64,000 nt of DNA from assembly GCA_963763885.1 (NCBI GenBank), contig CAVXQD010000001.1, positions 62,001 to 126,000 of the forward strand, written 5' to 3'. This stretch comes from JANNBN01 sp963763885 (GTDB lineage: Bacteria > Actinomycetota > Acidimicrobiia > Acidimicrobiales > JANYDT01). Positions 25,469 to 34,417 of this stretch are shown here, one piece after another. The notes beneath the pieces are model-generated. The model made no database searches, was not told where the DNA came from, and saw only the letters and a list, made by a program, of their open reading frames with translations. The translations under genes and the position numbers were made by a program. Each line of letters opens with the position of its first letter. The stretch's first letter is position 1.

Positions 25469-26938
25469 TTAGTCAGCTTCCAAACGTTCCAGCACGCTGG
25501 ACACCTTGAACGATGCAATTGCGATGCTCTGATCGTTGACCCCAAACGGGATGATGAGGTTGTCTCGGTCAAGCATGGCGCCGCAGGAATACACCACGTT
25601 TGGCACGTAGCCACCCCCGCGGCCGGGCTTTGGGCGGATGAGCGGGAGGCGCGTTCGGCCGATCACTTTTGCTGGATCCTCAAGGTCCAACAAGAGGGCT
25701 CCCATTGAGTATGTGCGCATAGCACCGACACCATGCGTGAGTACCAACCAACCTTCGGGAAGTTCGATCGGCGAGCCGCAATTGCCCAGCTGAAGGATCT
25801 CCCACGTCTCTGTTGGAGACTGGAGCGGAGTCGACGCGTCCCAGCATGTGAGATCGTCTGACGAAGCAAGCGAGTTGGTCTCCCGGTCTGCTCGGGTGAG
25901 CGCGTAGTAGCGACCCCGAATCCGGCGGGGGAACAGAGCCAGACCCTTGCCAACAGCTGCCATCCCGCTGATGGGAGTCATCTGGAAACCGACGAAGTCC
26001 GTGGTCTCAATGAGCTGCATCGAGATGGATAACCCGTCGAAGGCGGTGTAAGTGGCGTAGTAGATGACGGACCCGTCGTCATCGGTGAATCGAACAAAAC
26101 GGGCGTCTTCCATCCCGTGCCGTTCAGTTGCGATGCGCGGCCACAGCACCCGTTGGGAGAGGCGGACCTTGGGATTAAACCGCACGCCATAACTGGATGA
26201 CGCAACGAAGTGGGCCTGAGCAATGGTCTCTTCGGTTCGCTTGCGGGTGAGTGCCTGATCCGCCAGCTCAGCAAGCCGAGACTCCAGGGTCTCCGTGCCG
26301 AAACGCGTTTCGAGGTGTTCAAAAATGAACGCCACGTTTTCTTCGTCTGCTCCTTGGTCTTCGATCAATCGGCGAAATGTTCGCCGATGATGAATTCCTG
26401 GCCCCGGTTCTCCACTCTCAACGAGACCGGTGCTGGGTTCAAGGCACACTGCTCCGCTGGCGGTGATGTGTCCGGTTCTAAAACCGATTGAGGAACGGTG
26501 TCCTTCTCCAATGCCGCGGACGCTCATGACGAACGAAGTGAGGCCATCTTCGGTCTGATTGGGTGCTTGCACCATGGAGGGATTGCACAACGCAGCGCCT
26601 TCTACCGCGAACTGGTGCGTGAACGCTGCACCGATCAGGCGTTGACGATCTGGGTTCAACCTGTCGTAATCGTCCATACGGGACGCAACCAGGTCGAGGT
26701 GGTGCGTTGCCGCCGCCCAGACGCTTTCATGCTCGGGGAATTGCCGGTCGATTTCCTCGATGGCTTCGTCGACTCGCGCATCGTCAAGGGCCATCAGACG
26801 ATCAATGACCCTTCCGGCGCGAGACGTTCCAGGCCCGACGTCTTCAACGCCTGCAACAAAGAACCGCAACAACAGCCGATCGGGGTCGGGGGCAAGCAGC
26901 AACGGTTCGGCAAGCGAGAGGATTGACGGGTCGATCAT
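25469..26938 (-). CDS. GH130-family glycoside phosphorylase/hydrolase
   Basis: 489 residues from MIDPSILSL. The five-bladed propeller of GH130 is recognisable by GVRFNPKVRLSQRVLWP, ERHGMEDARFVRFTDDDG, YYATYTAFDG, NCGSPIELPEGWLVLTHGVG and PNVVYSCGAM. GH130 members mainly phosphorolyse beta-mannosides. An N-terminal helical extension of about 150 residues precedes the core. ATGA overlap with the upstream gene shows coupling in a three-gene glycan operon. Confidence 0.88.
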   Translation of the reverse strand: MIDPSILSLAEPLLLAPDPDRLLLRFFVAGVEDVGPGTSRAGRVIDRLMALDDARVDEAIEEIDRQFPEHESVWAAATHHLDLVASRMDDYDRLNPDRQRLIGAAFTHQFAVEGAALCNPSMVQAPNQTEDGLTSFVMSVRGIGEGHRSSIGFRTGHITASGAVCLEPSTGLVESGEPGPGIHHRRTFRRLIEDQGADEENVAFIFEHLETRFGTETLESRLAELADQALTRKRTEETIAQAHFVASSSYGVRFNPKVRLSQRVLWPRIATERHGMEDARFVRFTDDDGSVIYYATYTAFDGLSISMQLIETTDFVGFQMTPISGMAAVGKGLALFPRRIRGRYYALTRADRETNSLASSDDLTCWDASTPLQSPTETWEILQLGNCGSPIELPEGWLVLTHGVGAMRTYSMGALLLDLEDPAKVIGRTRLPLIRPKPGRGGGYVPNVVYSCGAMLDRDNLIIPFGVNDQSIAIASFKVSSVLERLEAD

Positions 26939-27984
26939 CGAGTGGCTTCGCAGACCATCAGAAACCGCTGGACGGTTGAAACGTAGGCCAACGTGGACTC
27001 TGCTCCCTGGTTGATGTTGACTCGCTCGACATGGAGTCCGTCGTAGCCGCCGCCGGTTGACGGATCCCACATCGGCAATCCAGCGTCGTTTTTGCCTGCG
27101 AACCAATCGTGAGCCAGTCGGACCCCGTCGGCCCATTTCCGGTCTCCGGTGACGTTCCACGCCCGATAGCAAGCGTCTGCAAGTGCTGCAGCCTCGATGG
27201 ACTGCTGGTCGAACTGGCGAGCATGAGGATTGTCTGCGCGCGTACGGCCTTGGGCGCCGACCAGCGAAAGGTGTCCTTCAGATGACTGCAAGCGCATCAG
27301 CCAATCCAACATCGCGAGGCCGGAGTCCAGCGCGTCGTTGCGGCCAAGTGCATGCCCTGCCGCAATCAGCGCTTCAGGGAGCGCAGCGTTGGAGTATCGC
27401 AGGGTTGGCTCCGTCCAGGTCCACGCTGCCGAACGAATGGTTGGCACAAGGCCGATGACGTTGATGGCGTCAGCGAGAAGTTGTTTCGCTCCACGAGGTT
27501 GGTCCAGTGCGGGGAGCGCCTCCGCTGCCCCAATTGCAGCGAACGCCATTGCACGTGACCAGCGAGACCGTTGCTCGACTGCGACGTCAAACGCAGCGTG
27601 AGCCACTCGTTTGGTGTTGGCGGCGGTGTTGGTTGAGGAGTTGGTCGAGGCTGCAGTGCCGAGACCCCAGATGGCGCGTCCCCAGCAATCGTCGGTTGTG
27701 GGTTGGTCCGTCCAACGACCGTTGATGTCCATACGATTTCGGACTTTGCCGGATGCATCGACGGACGCAACAACAAAGTCCAGCGAAACAGCAAGTAGGT
27801 CAGCCGTGGTGTCGCCCTGCTCGCGGCTACACACCACAAGGAGGCGAGCGTTGTCGTCGGTGCAGTACCCGTGATCAGGGCGCGGTGTTGTGCCAAGGGC
27901 GTGTTCGAACAACCCGTTGTGGTCTGTGAGGTGGCGGAGATGACGGAAATCCGCCCTCTCCACCGTGACGCGTTGGGTAGTCAT
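26935..27984 (-). CDS. Alpha/alpha-barrel glycan-related protein
   Basis: 349 residues starting MTTQRVTVERADF. Repeated helices with GYCTDDNARLLVV, DDCWGRAIWGLG, FDQQSIEAAALADACYRAW and VNINQGAESTLAYV fit an (alpha/alpha) toroid seen in epimerases and GH-like enzymes. Such proteins commonly lie between a GT4 and a GH130 gene; the reaction is not known to me. It overlaps the GT4 stop (TGATG) and the GH130 start. Confidence 0.75.
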   Translation of the reverse strand: MTTQRVTVERADFRHLRHLTDHNGLFEHALGTTPRPDHGYCTDDNARLLVVCSREQGDTTADLLAVSLDFVVASVDASGKVRNRMDINGRWTDQPTTDDCWGRAIWGLGTAASTNSSTNTAANTKRVAHAAFDVAVEQRSRWSRAMAFAAIGAAEALPALDQPRGAKQLLADAINVIGLVPTIRSAAWTWTEPTLRYSNAALPEALIAAGHALGRNDALDSGLAMLDWLMRLQSSEGHLSLVGAQGRTRADNPHARQFDQQSIEAAALADACYRAWNVTGDRKWADGVRLAHDWFAGKNDAGLPMWDPSTGGGYDGLHVERVNINQGAESTLAYVSTVQRFLMVCEATR

Positions 27985-29333
27985 CAGCTGACCCACTTCC
28001 TGGTTTCTCGCAAGCCCGCGCCTACCGTGACGTAGCGCTGAGCAACAGCTTTCCAGCTGAGTGACGGAGCGATTCTGCGAGCTTCTGCCGTCATTCGCGC
28101 AAGCGCCTCAGGCCGACAGACGGTTCGAATTGCATCGGCCAACGCCACAGGGTCTTCGTTGGGCACGACGATTCCTGCGCCGGATGCCAGCATTTCGACC
28201 GCGTGGGGGAACGCAGTCGCGATGACGGGGCGGCCAGCAGCGATTGCGTCCACTAACACACCGGAGGTGACCTGGTCGCAGGAGTCGTACGGGAGCACAA
28301 CAGCTGACATGGTGGAAACAAAGTCCACCAGTTCAGGGACGGTTCGGTACGTGGCATCGAAGCGAACGTTCTCGCGCACGCCGAGATCAACGGCGCGATT
28401 TTTCAACGAATCTCGATACACGTCGCCGAACTGGCGAAGAACATTCGGGTGGGTGACGCCTGCGACGGTGTATTTGACCGGTGGGGTGTCGTCTTTGACG
28501 AGACCAAGTGCATCGATCACATGCTCGATGCCTTTCCCAGGGCCAAGCAGCCCCCAGGTGAGCAGATGCGGCGTCGTGGTACCTACGGCGCTGGTGGAGT
28601 CGGACAGATCGATGGTGCTCGTTGCGCTGTCCGTCCACGAGCCGAGCGTTGCGCCGTGGGGAATCATCACGGGCACTGACGGTGGTACTCCGTACACAGA
28701 GATCAGGCGACGGTGCGCGACCTTGCTCATCACAACGGTCACGGTGGATCGTGCGATGACGGCAAGCAAAACGTCTCGCTGTCCGCTGGTCGGAAGCAGC
28801 GGGACAGTGTGGAGCGTGGAGATAACAGGTACGCCCAGGTCCCCGAGGCGGTTGATGATCTCGATGGCCTCGTCGCCGTCAGGCCCACCGAAGATGCCGA
28901 ACTCGTGTTGCAACAACACGAAATCGCATTGCGCGAGACGTTGCACAGCAGCGCGCAAAGAGCCAGGGTTTCCGTTCAGCAACACTGCGCTGACGGGGAG
29001 CGACCGAGTGTCGCCAATCTGGTCAACGAGGGCGACGGCCTCAACGGTGTGGCCGAGCTGGGTGAGGCCGTTGCCAAGGGCTGCGGCAAAGGTGGCAAGC
29101 CCGCACTGCTTGGGAGGGTACGTGGAGATCAGACCGATCCGGCGTGTTGGCTGAAACGCGGGGATGATGCGGCTTGCTGCAGCGTTCGAAGACGAGCTTG
29201 AGGATGAGCTCGGTGAAGCGATGAGGGCAGAACCAACTGGAGAGCTGGAACGACTGCCGCTGGGAAGCGAGATGGTGCCGGGGGTGACGCTGTGCTGCGG
29301 GGAAAAGCTGTCTGGCAGGGTAATGCTCGCCAT
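27984..29333 (-). CDS. GT4-family glycosyltransferase
   Basis: 449 residues. A Ser/Pro-rich low-complexity N-terminus of about 60 residues, including a run of eight Ser, precedes a GT-B fold (RIGLISTYPPKQCGLATFAA; HEFGIFGGPDGDEAIEI; TWGLLGPGKGIEHVIDAL; TSGVLVDAIAAGRPVIATAF). It would transfer a sugar from a nucleotide donor onto a glycan. First gene of the operon with the alpha/alpha protein and GH130. Confidence 0.9.
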   Translation of the reverse strand: MASITLPDSFSPQHSVTPGTISLPSGSRSSSPVGSALIASPSSSSSSSSNAAASRIIPAFQPTRRIGLISTYPPKQCGLATFAAALGNGLTQLGHTVEAVALVDQIGDTRSLPVSAVLLNGNPGSLRAAVQRLAQCDFVLLQHEFGIFGGPDGDEAIEIINRLGDLGVPVISTLHTVPLLPTSGQRDVLLAVIARSTVTVVMSKVAHRRLISVYGVPPSVPVMIPHGATLGSWTDSATSTIDLSDSTSAVGTTTPHLLTWGLLGPGKGIEHVIDALGLVKDDTPPVKYTVAGVTHPNVLRQFGDVYRDSLKNRAVDLGVRENVRFDATYRTVPELVDFVSTMSAVVLPYDSCDQVTSGVLVDAIAAGRPVIATAFPHAVEMLASGAGIVVPNEDPVALADAIRTVCRPEALARMTAEARRIAPSLSWKAVAQRYVTVGAGLRETRKWVS

Positions 29334-29634
29334 TGCGACTCCTTGACGTTGAGGGAAGGAGAGGGAGGTTGGCCGAGAATTCGGTGGCCTGTTTGACCGT
29401 CGAAGACCATCAGACCGACAAATCAGGCTGACGAATCAGGATGACCATTCAGGCTGACCCTAACTAGGCCATTCCATCCCAAGGGACCTTTAACCTACCC
29501 AGTACCCCCGCCTACCTAAACGTCCGATCCCTGTTTCTTCTTCGATTTCTTGTTTGGCTTCTTTTGGGGTTCTTTTTGCGGTTGGGTGGGTTCTGGGTGG
29601 GTTCGATGCACTCCGGCTCGGTACGATCCCCCTC
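29334..29634. other. Divergent promoter region between GT4 and SDR
   Basis: About 300 bases with no gene. tcaggctgac and similar short words recur between 29428 and 29459. The stretch 29460-29520 is C-rich and may hold promoter elements. Nothing else recognised. Confidence 0.4.
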
Positions 29635-30414
29635 ATGATCTCTGGTGACCTCACAGGAAAAACTGCGCTTATCACGGGTGGTTCCCGCGGTATCGGCCTC
29701 GGCATCGCCGCGTGTTACGCGCAAAACGGTGCCAACGTCATGTTGGCGGCTCGCAAGCCAGAGGGGCTTGAAGCTGCCACGGCGCAACTCATTGCAGCAG
29801 GCATTCCAGCCGAACGAATTGCCACCGAAGCTGGCAACGTCGGCAGGCCTGAGGATGCTCAGCGTTGTGTTGATGCAACTGTCTCGCGGTTTGGTCGTGT
29901 CGACATCCTCGTCAACAACGCGGCAACCAACCCGTACGTCGGGCCCATCATCAACTGCGACGTCGCTCGATGGGACAAGACGCACGAGGTGAACCTGCGC
30001 GGACCATTGGTGTGGACCCAGGCGGCATGGAACGCATCCATGAAGGAGCACGGTGGTTCTGTCATCAACATTTCCTCTGTTGGTGGTCTCGTCACCAGCG
30101 GCGCACTTGGTGTTTATGACATCTTCAAGTCAGCGCTGATGCACATGACCCGCCAGATGGCTGCCGAACTCGCACCAAAGGTGCGGGTCAACTGCCTTGC
30201 CCCTGGCCTCATCAAAACGGACTTCGCCAAGTATCTCTGGGAAGACGGCAAGGGCGACAAGGTTGCAGAGCACTACCCACTCAAGCGCCTTGGTGAACCT
30301 GAAGACATTGCCGAAGCTGCGTTGTACTTTGCTGCCGGCGCATCGTGGGTTACCGGCCAGATGCTGGTGCTCGACGGTGGCGGCTTGATCCGCATCGATA
30401 CCGGCGGCGTTTGA
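29635..30414 (+). CDS. Short-chain dehydrogenase/reductase
   Basis: About 259 residues from MISGDLTGKTALITGGSRGIG. The cofactor loop GGSRGIGLG, NNAATNP, catalytic Ser (NISSVGG) and YxxxK (YDIFK) are present. Asp/Arg choice after strand 2 (AARKPEG) suggests NADP. The tail VTGQMLVLDGGGLIRI is typical of FabG-like enzymes. An upstream frame of 27 codons lacks similarity. Substrate unknown. Confidence 0.92.
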   Translation: MISGDLTGKTALITGGSRGIGLGIAACYAQNGANVMLAARKPEGLEAATAQLIAAGIPAERIATEAGNVGRPEDAQRCVDATVSRFGRVDILVNNAATNPYVGPIINCDVARWDKTHEVNLRGPLVWTQAAWNASMKEHGGSVINISSVGGLVTSGALGVYDIFKSALMHMTRQMAAELAPKVRVNCLAPGLIKTDFAKYLWEDGKGDKVAEHYPLKRLGEPEDIAEAALYFAAGASWVTGQMLVLDGGGLIRIDTGGV

Positions 30415-30424
30415 GCGTTCCCGT

Positions 30425-31123
30425 TTACGTCTGGCCCAGTTCGAAGCGATAACCGACCCCCGTGTCGGTGATGAAGTGCGTCGGCTGGGCCGGGTGTTGT
30501 TCCAACTTCCGGCGGATGTTTGTCATATGTACGCGTAGCACGTTGGGGTTGGGTTGGTACCCCGGCCCCCAGACCGCTGCTACCAGTTGTGCCTGGGTGA
30601 CCAGCCGTTCTGCATGACGCACCAGGTAGCTGACAATTTGCCATTCCGTCCCTGTGAGGTGGGCTTCGGTCTCATGACTTCGGCCCACAAACACCCGGTG
30701 CGCAGCAAGGTCGATACGCATCCAGGGTGTTGTAACTTCCTCTAGCGCCGGCACGGTGGAATCGGCTGATCGACGCAGGGCAGCGTTGACCCTGGCCAGC
30801 AACTCGGCCATGCCAAACGGCTTGGTGACGTAGTCGTCTGCGCCGGCGTTGAGAGCTTCCACCTTTGAGCGCTCGTCGTCTCGAGCTGTGAGAACGATGA
30901 TGGGGACTGGCGTCCACCCGCGCAGCGCTTGGATCACACCAAAGCCGTTCAATCCTGGCAGCCCAAGGTCCAGCAGAACGAGATCTGGATGCTCAGCCGC
31001 AGTTGCCTGCATTGCTGCTTCCCCAGTTGCAGCGGTGATGACGGTGTACCCGCGTGCCGTGAGGTTGAGGGTAAGCGCGCGTTGTATTTGGGGTTCGTCG
31101 TCGACGACAAGGATCTTGGTCAT
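30425..31123 (-). CDS. kdpE: KdpE response regulator
   Basis: 232 residues: receiver domain with acidic pocket DDE at 8-10 and phosphoacceptor Asp52 (VLLDLGLPGLNG), then an OmpR-type winged helix (HLTGTEWQIVSYLVRHAERL; VHMTNIRRKLEQHP; TDTGVGYRFELG). It activates kdp transcription on K+ limitation. ATGA overlap with kdpD. Confidence 0.95.
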   Translation of the reverse strand: MTKILVVDDEPQIQRALTLNLTARGYTVITAATGEAAMQATAAEHPDLVLLDLGLPGLNGFGVIQALRGWTPVPIIVLTARDDERSKVEALNAGADDYVTKPFGMAELLARVNAALRRSADSTVPALEEVTTPWMRIDLAAHRVFVGRSHETEAHLTGTEWQIVSYLVRHAERLVTQAQLVAAVWGPGYQPNPNVLRVHMTNIRRKLEQHPAQPTHFITDTGVGYRFELGQT

Positions 31124-33777
31124 GAGAGTTCGGGTGCTGCTAGGAGTTCGGGTGCTGCTGGAAGTTCGATGGTGGCCGTGAGGCCGCCGCCTGGGGTGTC
31201 GTCAAGCAGCAGGCTTCCGTGCATTGCTCGAACAAACCCTTCAACGATGGAGAGCCCCAGACCGACACCATCCTTGCTGGTGTCGTTCAAGCGTTGGAAC
31301 GGGGCAGTTACCGCGCTGCGTCGCTCAAGCGGAATCCCGGCGCCGCGATCGATGACGCAGACGTGAATCTTGTTGCCGAACTGCCCGGCGGTCACAGAAA
31401 CAGGTTCCGTGGGAGGCGAGTACCGGCGCGCGTTGTCCAGCAGGTTGGCGATTGCTCGCTCGAGCAACGCCCTGTCTCCACACGCGGCTGGGAGCGTGTG
31501 CGGAATGTCCAGGTGAATATTCGGCGGACGGTGCGTGAGGCTGCGGAGCGCTGCGTCGACAACATCGTCGATCTGAACCTCGTCCAGAGTTACACCAAGG
31601 ACGCCGCTCTCCAATCGACTTGCGTCAAGCAGATTGCCGATCAGTCTGTTGAGGCGATCAGCTTCTTGGTCGATGGTTTCGTGCATTTCCGCAAGTTGTT
31701 CGCGGCTCCACTCCACCGACTGGTCCAACAGTCCCGACGACAATGCCTTGATAGTCGCGAGCGGGGTTCGGAGATCGTGCGACACAGCTCGCAACAACGT
31801 GGTGCGTGTCTCGTCGACCGCAGCGAGTTCCATAGCGCGCGTTGCGTCTCGGTGCATCGTCTGGCGGTCGATGGCAACCACGAGCTGCTGTGCCAGCGCG
31901 GTAAGAACCCGTTGGTCGCCGCCGCCGAGGTGGCGCCCGCCGACAACGAGTTGCCGGTGAATCGGTGAGGCTGGTTCATCGACTGCGATTGAGAGCTCAG
32001 GGGTGGTCCGGGTGCCGGTCTCCGCCAGTACATTTGGCGGCTTTCCGACTTCGGTCTGAACCAGACGTGCGCCGGAAAGACGAAATGTCTCCCGGGCGGT
32101 CTGTAGCAGCCCGTTCACCGGATCTGGGTCCGCAACAAGCACTGTTGCAGCGCGGGCAAGAATGGCCGCTTCCGCCCGGTTGGTGGCCGCTTCGGTTGCT
32201 TGTGCCCCGATGCGATCCACCAGGTTTCCGACGACAAGGCCCACTACCAGGAACACGCCGAGCGCCAAGAGGTTGTCTGCATCGGCGACTGCAAGGGTGT
32301 AACGCGGTTCCACAAAGAAGAAGTTCACAGCGAGCGCCGAGGTGAGCGCTCCAACGGCAGCGATAGCTCGCCCGCCGATTGCCGCGACGGAGACGACGAG
32401 GACGAGGAACAACAGCAGCGCGCTGGTGAGACTGAGTCTGTCTCCGACAGCGGTAAGGGCAGCGGTGAGGACAACCAAACCGACGGCCAGCAACGCGGTT
32501 GCTGGCCAGAGGCGCTGAATGTCATGTCGGCGTGGTCGGCTGGTGCGTACGGTCGGTAAAGCGTTCGCGGGCGGCCCGGTTATTTCCTGCGGGTCCAAGG
32601 AGCGGGCCGTGGTTTGCGCATCCGGATCGAGTGCTACACGTGGCCGGTGATCACGGTCGGCGCGATCAGCACCGCTGGCGCTGTCGACAGCCTCGGTGCG
32701 TTGCGCCCGGTCGTGCCCGACGATGTGCACATCGATGTCCTGCTCTTGTGCGCTGAGGCGCGAAGCAAACGTCGGTCTTCCAATGGTTCGCCATCCGGTT
32801 CTGCGCGTTGCTCCGATGACGATCTGCGTTGCGTGGTCAGCCCGGGCAACGTCCAACAACGCCGCGACGGGGTCATCCCCAACCACCTCTCGCCGGCTGC
32901 CGCCCAGAGACTCCAGTAATTGGAATTGTCGTTCGACCGTGTCTGTCCCGCGGGTGCGCCGCACGTCCGAAGTGGTGACGTGGACGCCAATCAGATCGCC
33001 GCCGTTGCGGCCCGCAACCCGGGCTGCGCGACGCACGATGGTGTCGCCGTCTTCGGAGCCACTGATACCGACCAGCACACGTTCTCGGGTCTCCCAAGTG
33101 GCGGTGATGCCTTGTTCGTGCAGGTAGTCGCCGAGGTGCTCTTCCACACGATCCGCAACCCACAGCAACGCAAGCTCTCGTAACGCCCCAAGGTTCCCTG
33201 GACGAAAGAAGTGAGTAAGCGCTGCCGTTGCCCGATCCGGTGGATAGATGTTGCCGTGTGCCATGCGTCGGCGCAATGCCTCTGGCGACATGTCCACCAG
33301 CTCGATCTGATCGGCCTGGCGAACGTATCTGTCTGGAACTGTTTCAATCTGCTTGACGCCAACGATTTCCGCAACGACGTCGTTCAACGATTCCAAGTGT
33401 TGGATGTTGACCGTGGTGATGACGTCGATCCCAGCGGCCAGGATTGTCTCGACGTCTTGCCAGCGCTTTTCGTTCACGCTTCCCGGAGCGTTGGTGTGTG
33501 CGTATTCATCAACCGCAACGATGCTTGGGCGCCTGGCCAACACCGCGTCTACATCTAGTTCGGTGAGAACCACGCCCCGGTATTCGACTTCACGGCGTGG
33601 GATTACTTCAAGGTCGCCAACCTGGTCGGCAGTCATCTGACGACCGTGTGTTTCCACCAGGCCCACCACCACGTCTGCGCCCCTCTCGCGGCGGCGCCGA
33701 GCCTCGTTGAGCATGGCGTAGGTCTTGCCAACTCCAGGCGCAGCCCCGAGGTAGATCCTGAGCCGACCGCGCTCCAT
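31120..33777 (-). CDS. kdpD: KdpD sensor histidine kinase
   Basis: 885 residues from MERGRLRIYLGAAPG. Domains in order: KdpD N-terminal ATP-binding domain (GAAPGVGKTYAML), a Usp-like domain (VLVGISGSEDGDTIVRRA), four membrane helices (DUF4118, ALAVNFFFVEPRYTLAVADA), a GAF-like region, HisKA (LLRAVSHDLRTPLATI) and HATPase (NLLDNARRY; GVGLGLSIVEGF). It senses K+ and turgor and phosphorylates KdpE. Confidence 0.95.
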   Translation of the reverse strand: MERGRLRIYLGAAPGVGKTYAMLNEARRRRERGADVVVGLVETHGRQMTADQVGDLEVIPRREVEYRGVVLTELDVDAVLARRPSIVAVDEYAHTNAPGSVNEKRWQDVETILAAGIDVITTVNIQHLESLNDVVAEIVGVKQIETVPDRYVRQADQIELVDMSPEALRRRMAHGNIYPPDRATAALTHFFRPGNLGALRELALLWVADRVEEHLGDYLHEQGITATWETRERVLVGISGSEDGDTIVRRAARVAGRNGGDLIGVHVTTSDVRRTRGTDTVERQFQLLESLGGSRREVVGDDPVAALLDVARADHATQIVIGATRRTGWRTIGRPTFASRLSAQEQDIDVHIVGHDRAQRTEAVDSASGADRADRDHRPRVALDPDAQTTARSLDPQEITGPPANALPTVRTSRPRRHDIQRLWPATALLAVGLVVLTAALTAVGDRLSLTSALLLFLVLVVSVAAIGGRAIAAVGALTSALAVNFFFVEPRYTLAVADADNLLALGVFLVVGLVVGNLVDRIGAQATEAATNRAEAAILARAATVLVADPDPVNGLLQTARETFRLSGARLVQTEVGKPPNVLAETGTRTTPELSIAVDEPASPIHRQLVVGGRHLGGGDQRVLTALAQQLVVAIDRQTMHRDATRAMELAAVDETRTTLLRAVSHDLRTPLATIKALSSGLLDQSVEWSREQLAEMHETIDQEADRLNRLIGNLLDASRLESGVLGVTLDEVQIDDVVDAALRSLTHRPPNIHLDIPHTLPAACGDRALLERAIANLLDNARRYSPPTEPVSVTAGQFGNKIHVCVIDRGAGIPLERRSAVTAPFQRLNDTSKDGVGLGLSIVEGFVRAMHGSLLLDDTPGGGLTATIELPAAPELLAAPELS

Positions 33778-33808
33778 GCCGCTCAGTCTGGCAGTGTTCT
33801 CCGTCCGT

Positions 33809-34417
33809 TCAGCCGACACTGCCGAACCGTTCGTCCAGCAGCAGGTTGAGATGCAGGACGTTGACGGTTCGTTCCCCGACGATTCCCAGCAACGGGACCG
33901 TGGTGGAGTCGTCAATTGCGGCCAACACCTGCTCCACCTCGATGCCGCGCACTTCGGCGACCCGCTGCGCTTGCAGTCGAGCATTGGCCTGAGTGATGTC
34001 GGGGTCCAGTCCCGAGCCCGACGCTGTTACCGCGTCCACAGGTACCGCGGTGTTGGCACTGAGCCCGTTCAAGGTTCGGTAGTCCTTGACCCGCTTGTCG
34101 ATTGCGTCAAGCAAGTCGGCGTTGGACGGCCCGAGGTTGGATCCGGAACTGGCCGACGGGTCGTACCCGGTGCCGGCCGCAGATGGGCGAGGTCGGAAGT
34201 ACTGCGGCGAGACGAACGGCTGACCGATGAGCGAGCTGCCGATTTTCGTTTTGTCCCTGGTGATCAGACTTCCGTTTGAAGCGGAGCGAAATGCGAGCTG
34301 CGAGACACCGGTGACAACCAGGGGATACGCCACACCTACGAGCAGCGTGAACATGGCGATGGCCAGGACCGAGGGAACTAGTTGGCGAATGAACGAGCGG
34401 AGTGTGGATCGCATCAC
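33809..34417 (-). CDS. kdpC: KdpC, K+-ATPase assembly subunit
   Basis: 202 residues with one N-terminal membrane helix (VLAIAMFTLLVGVAYPLVVTG), then the conserved GSLITRDKTKIGSSLIGQPF, RPSAAGTGYDPSASSGSN and LDPDITQANARLQAQRVA. KdpC stabilises the KdpFABC complex and raises ATP affinity. Overlaps kdpB (ATGA). Confidence 0.95.
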   Translation of the reverse strand: MMRSTLRSFIRQLVPSVLAIAMFTLLVGVAYPLVVTGVSQLAFRSASNGSLITRDKTKIGSSLIGQPFVSPQYFRPRPSAAGTGYDPSASSGSNLGPSNADLLDAIDKRVKDYRTLNGLSANTAVPVDAVTASGSGLDPDITQANARLQAQRVAEVRGIEVEQVLAAIDDSTTVPLLGIVGERTVNVLHLNLLLDERFGSVG

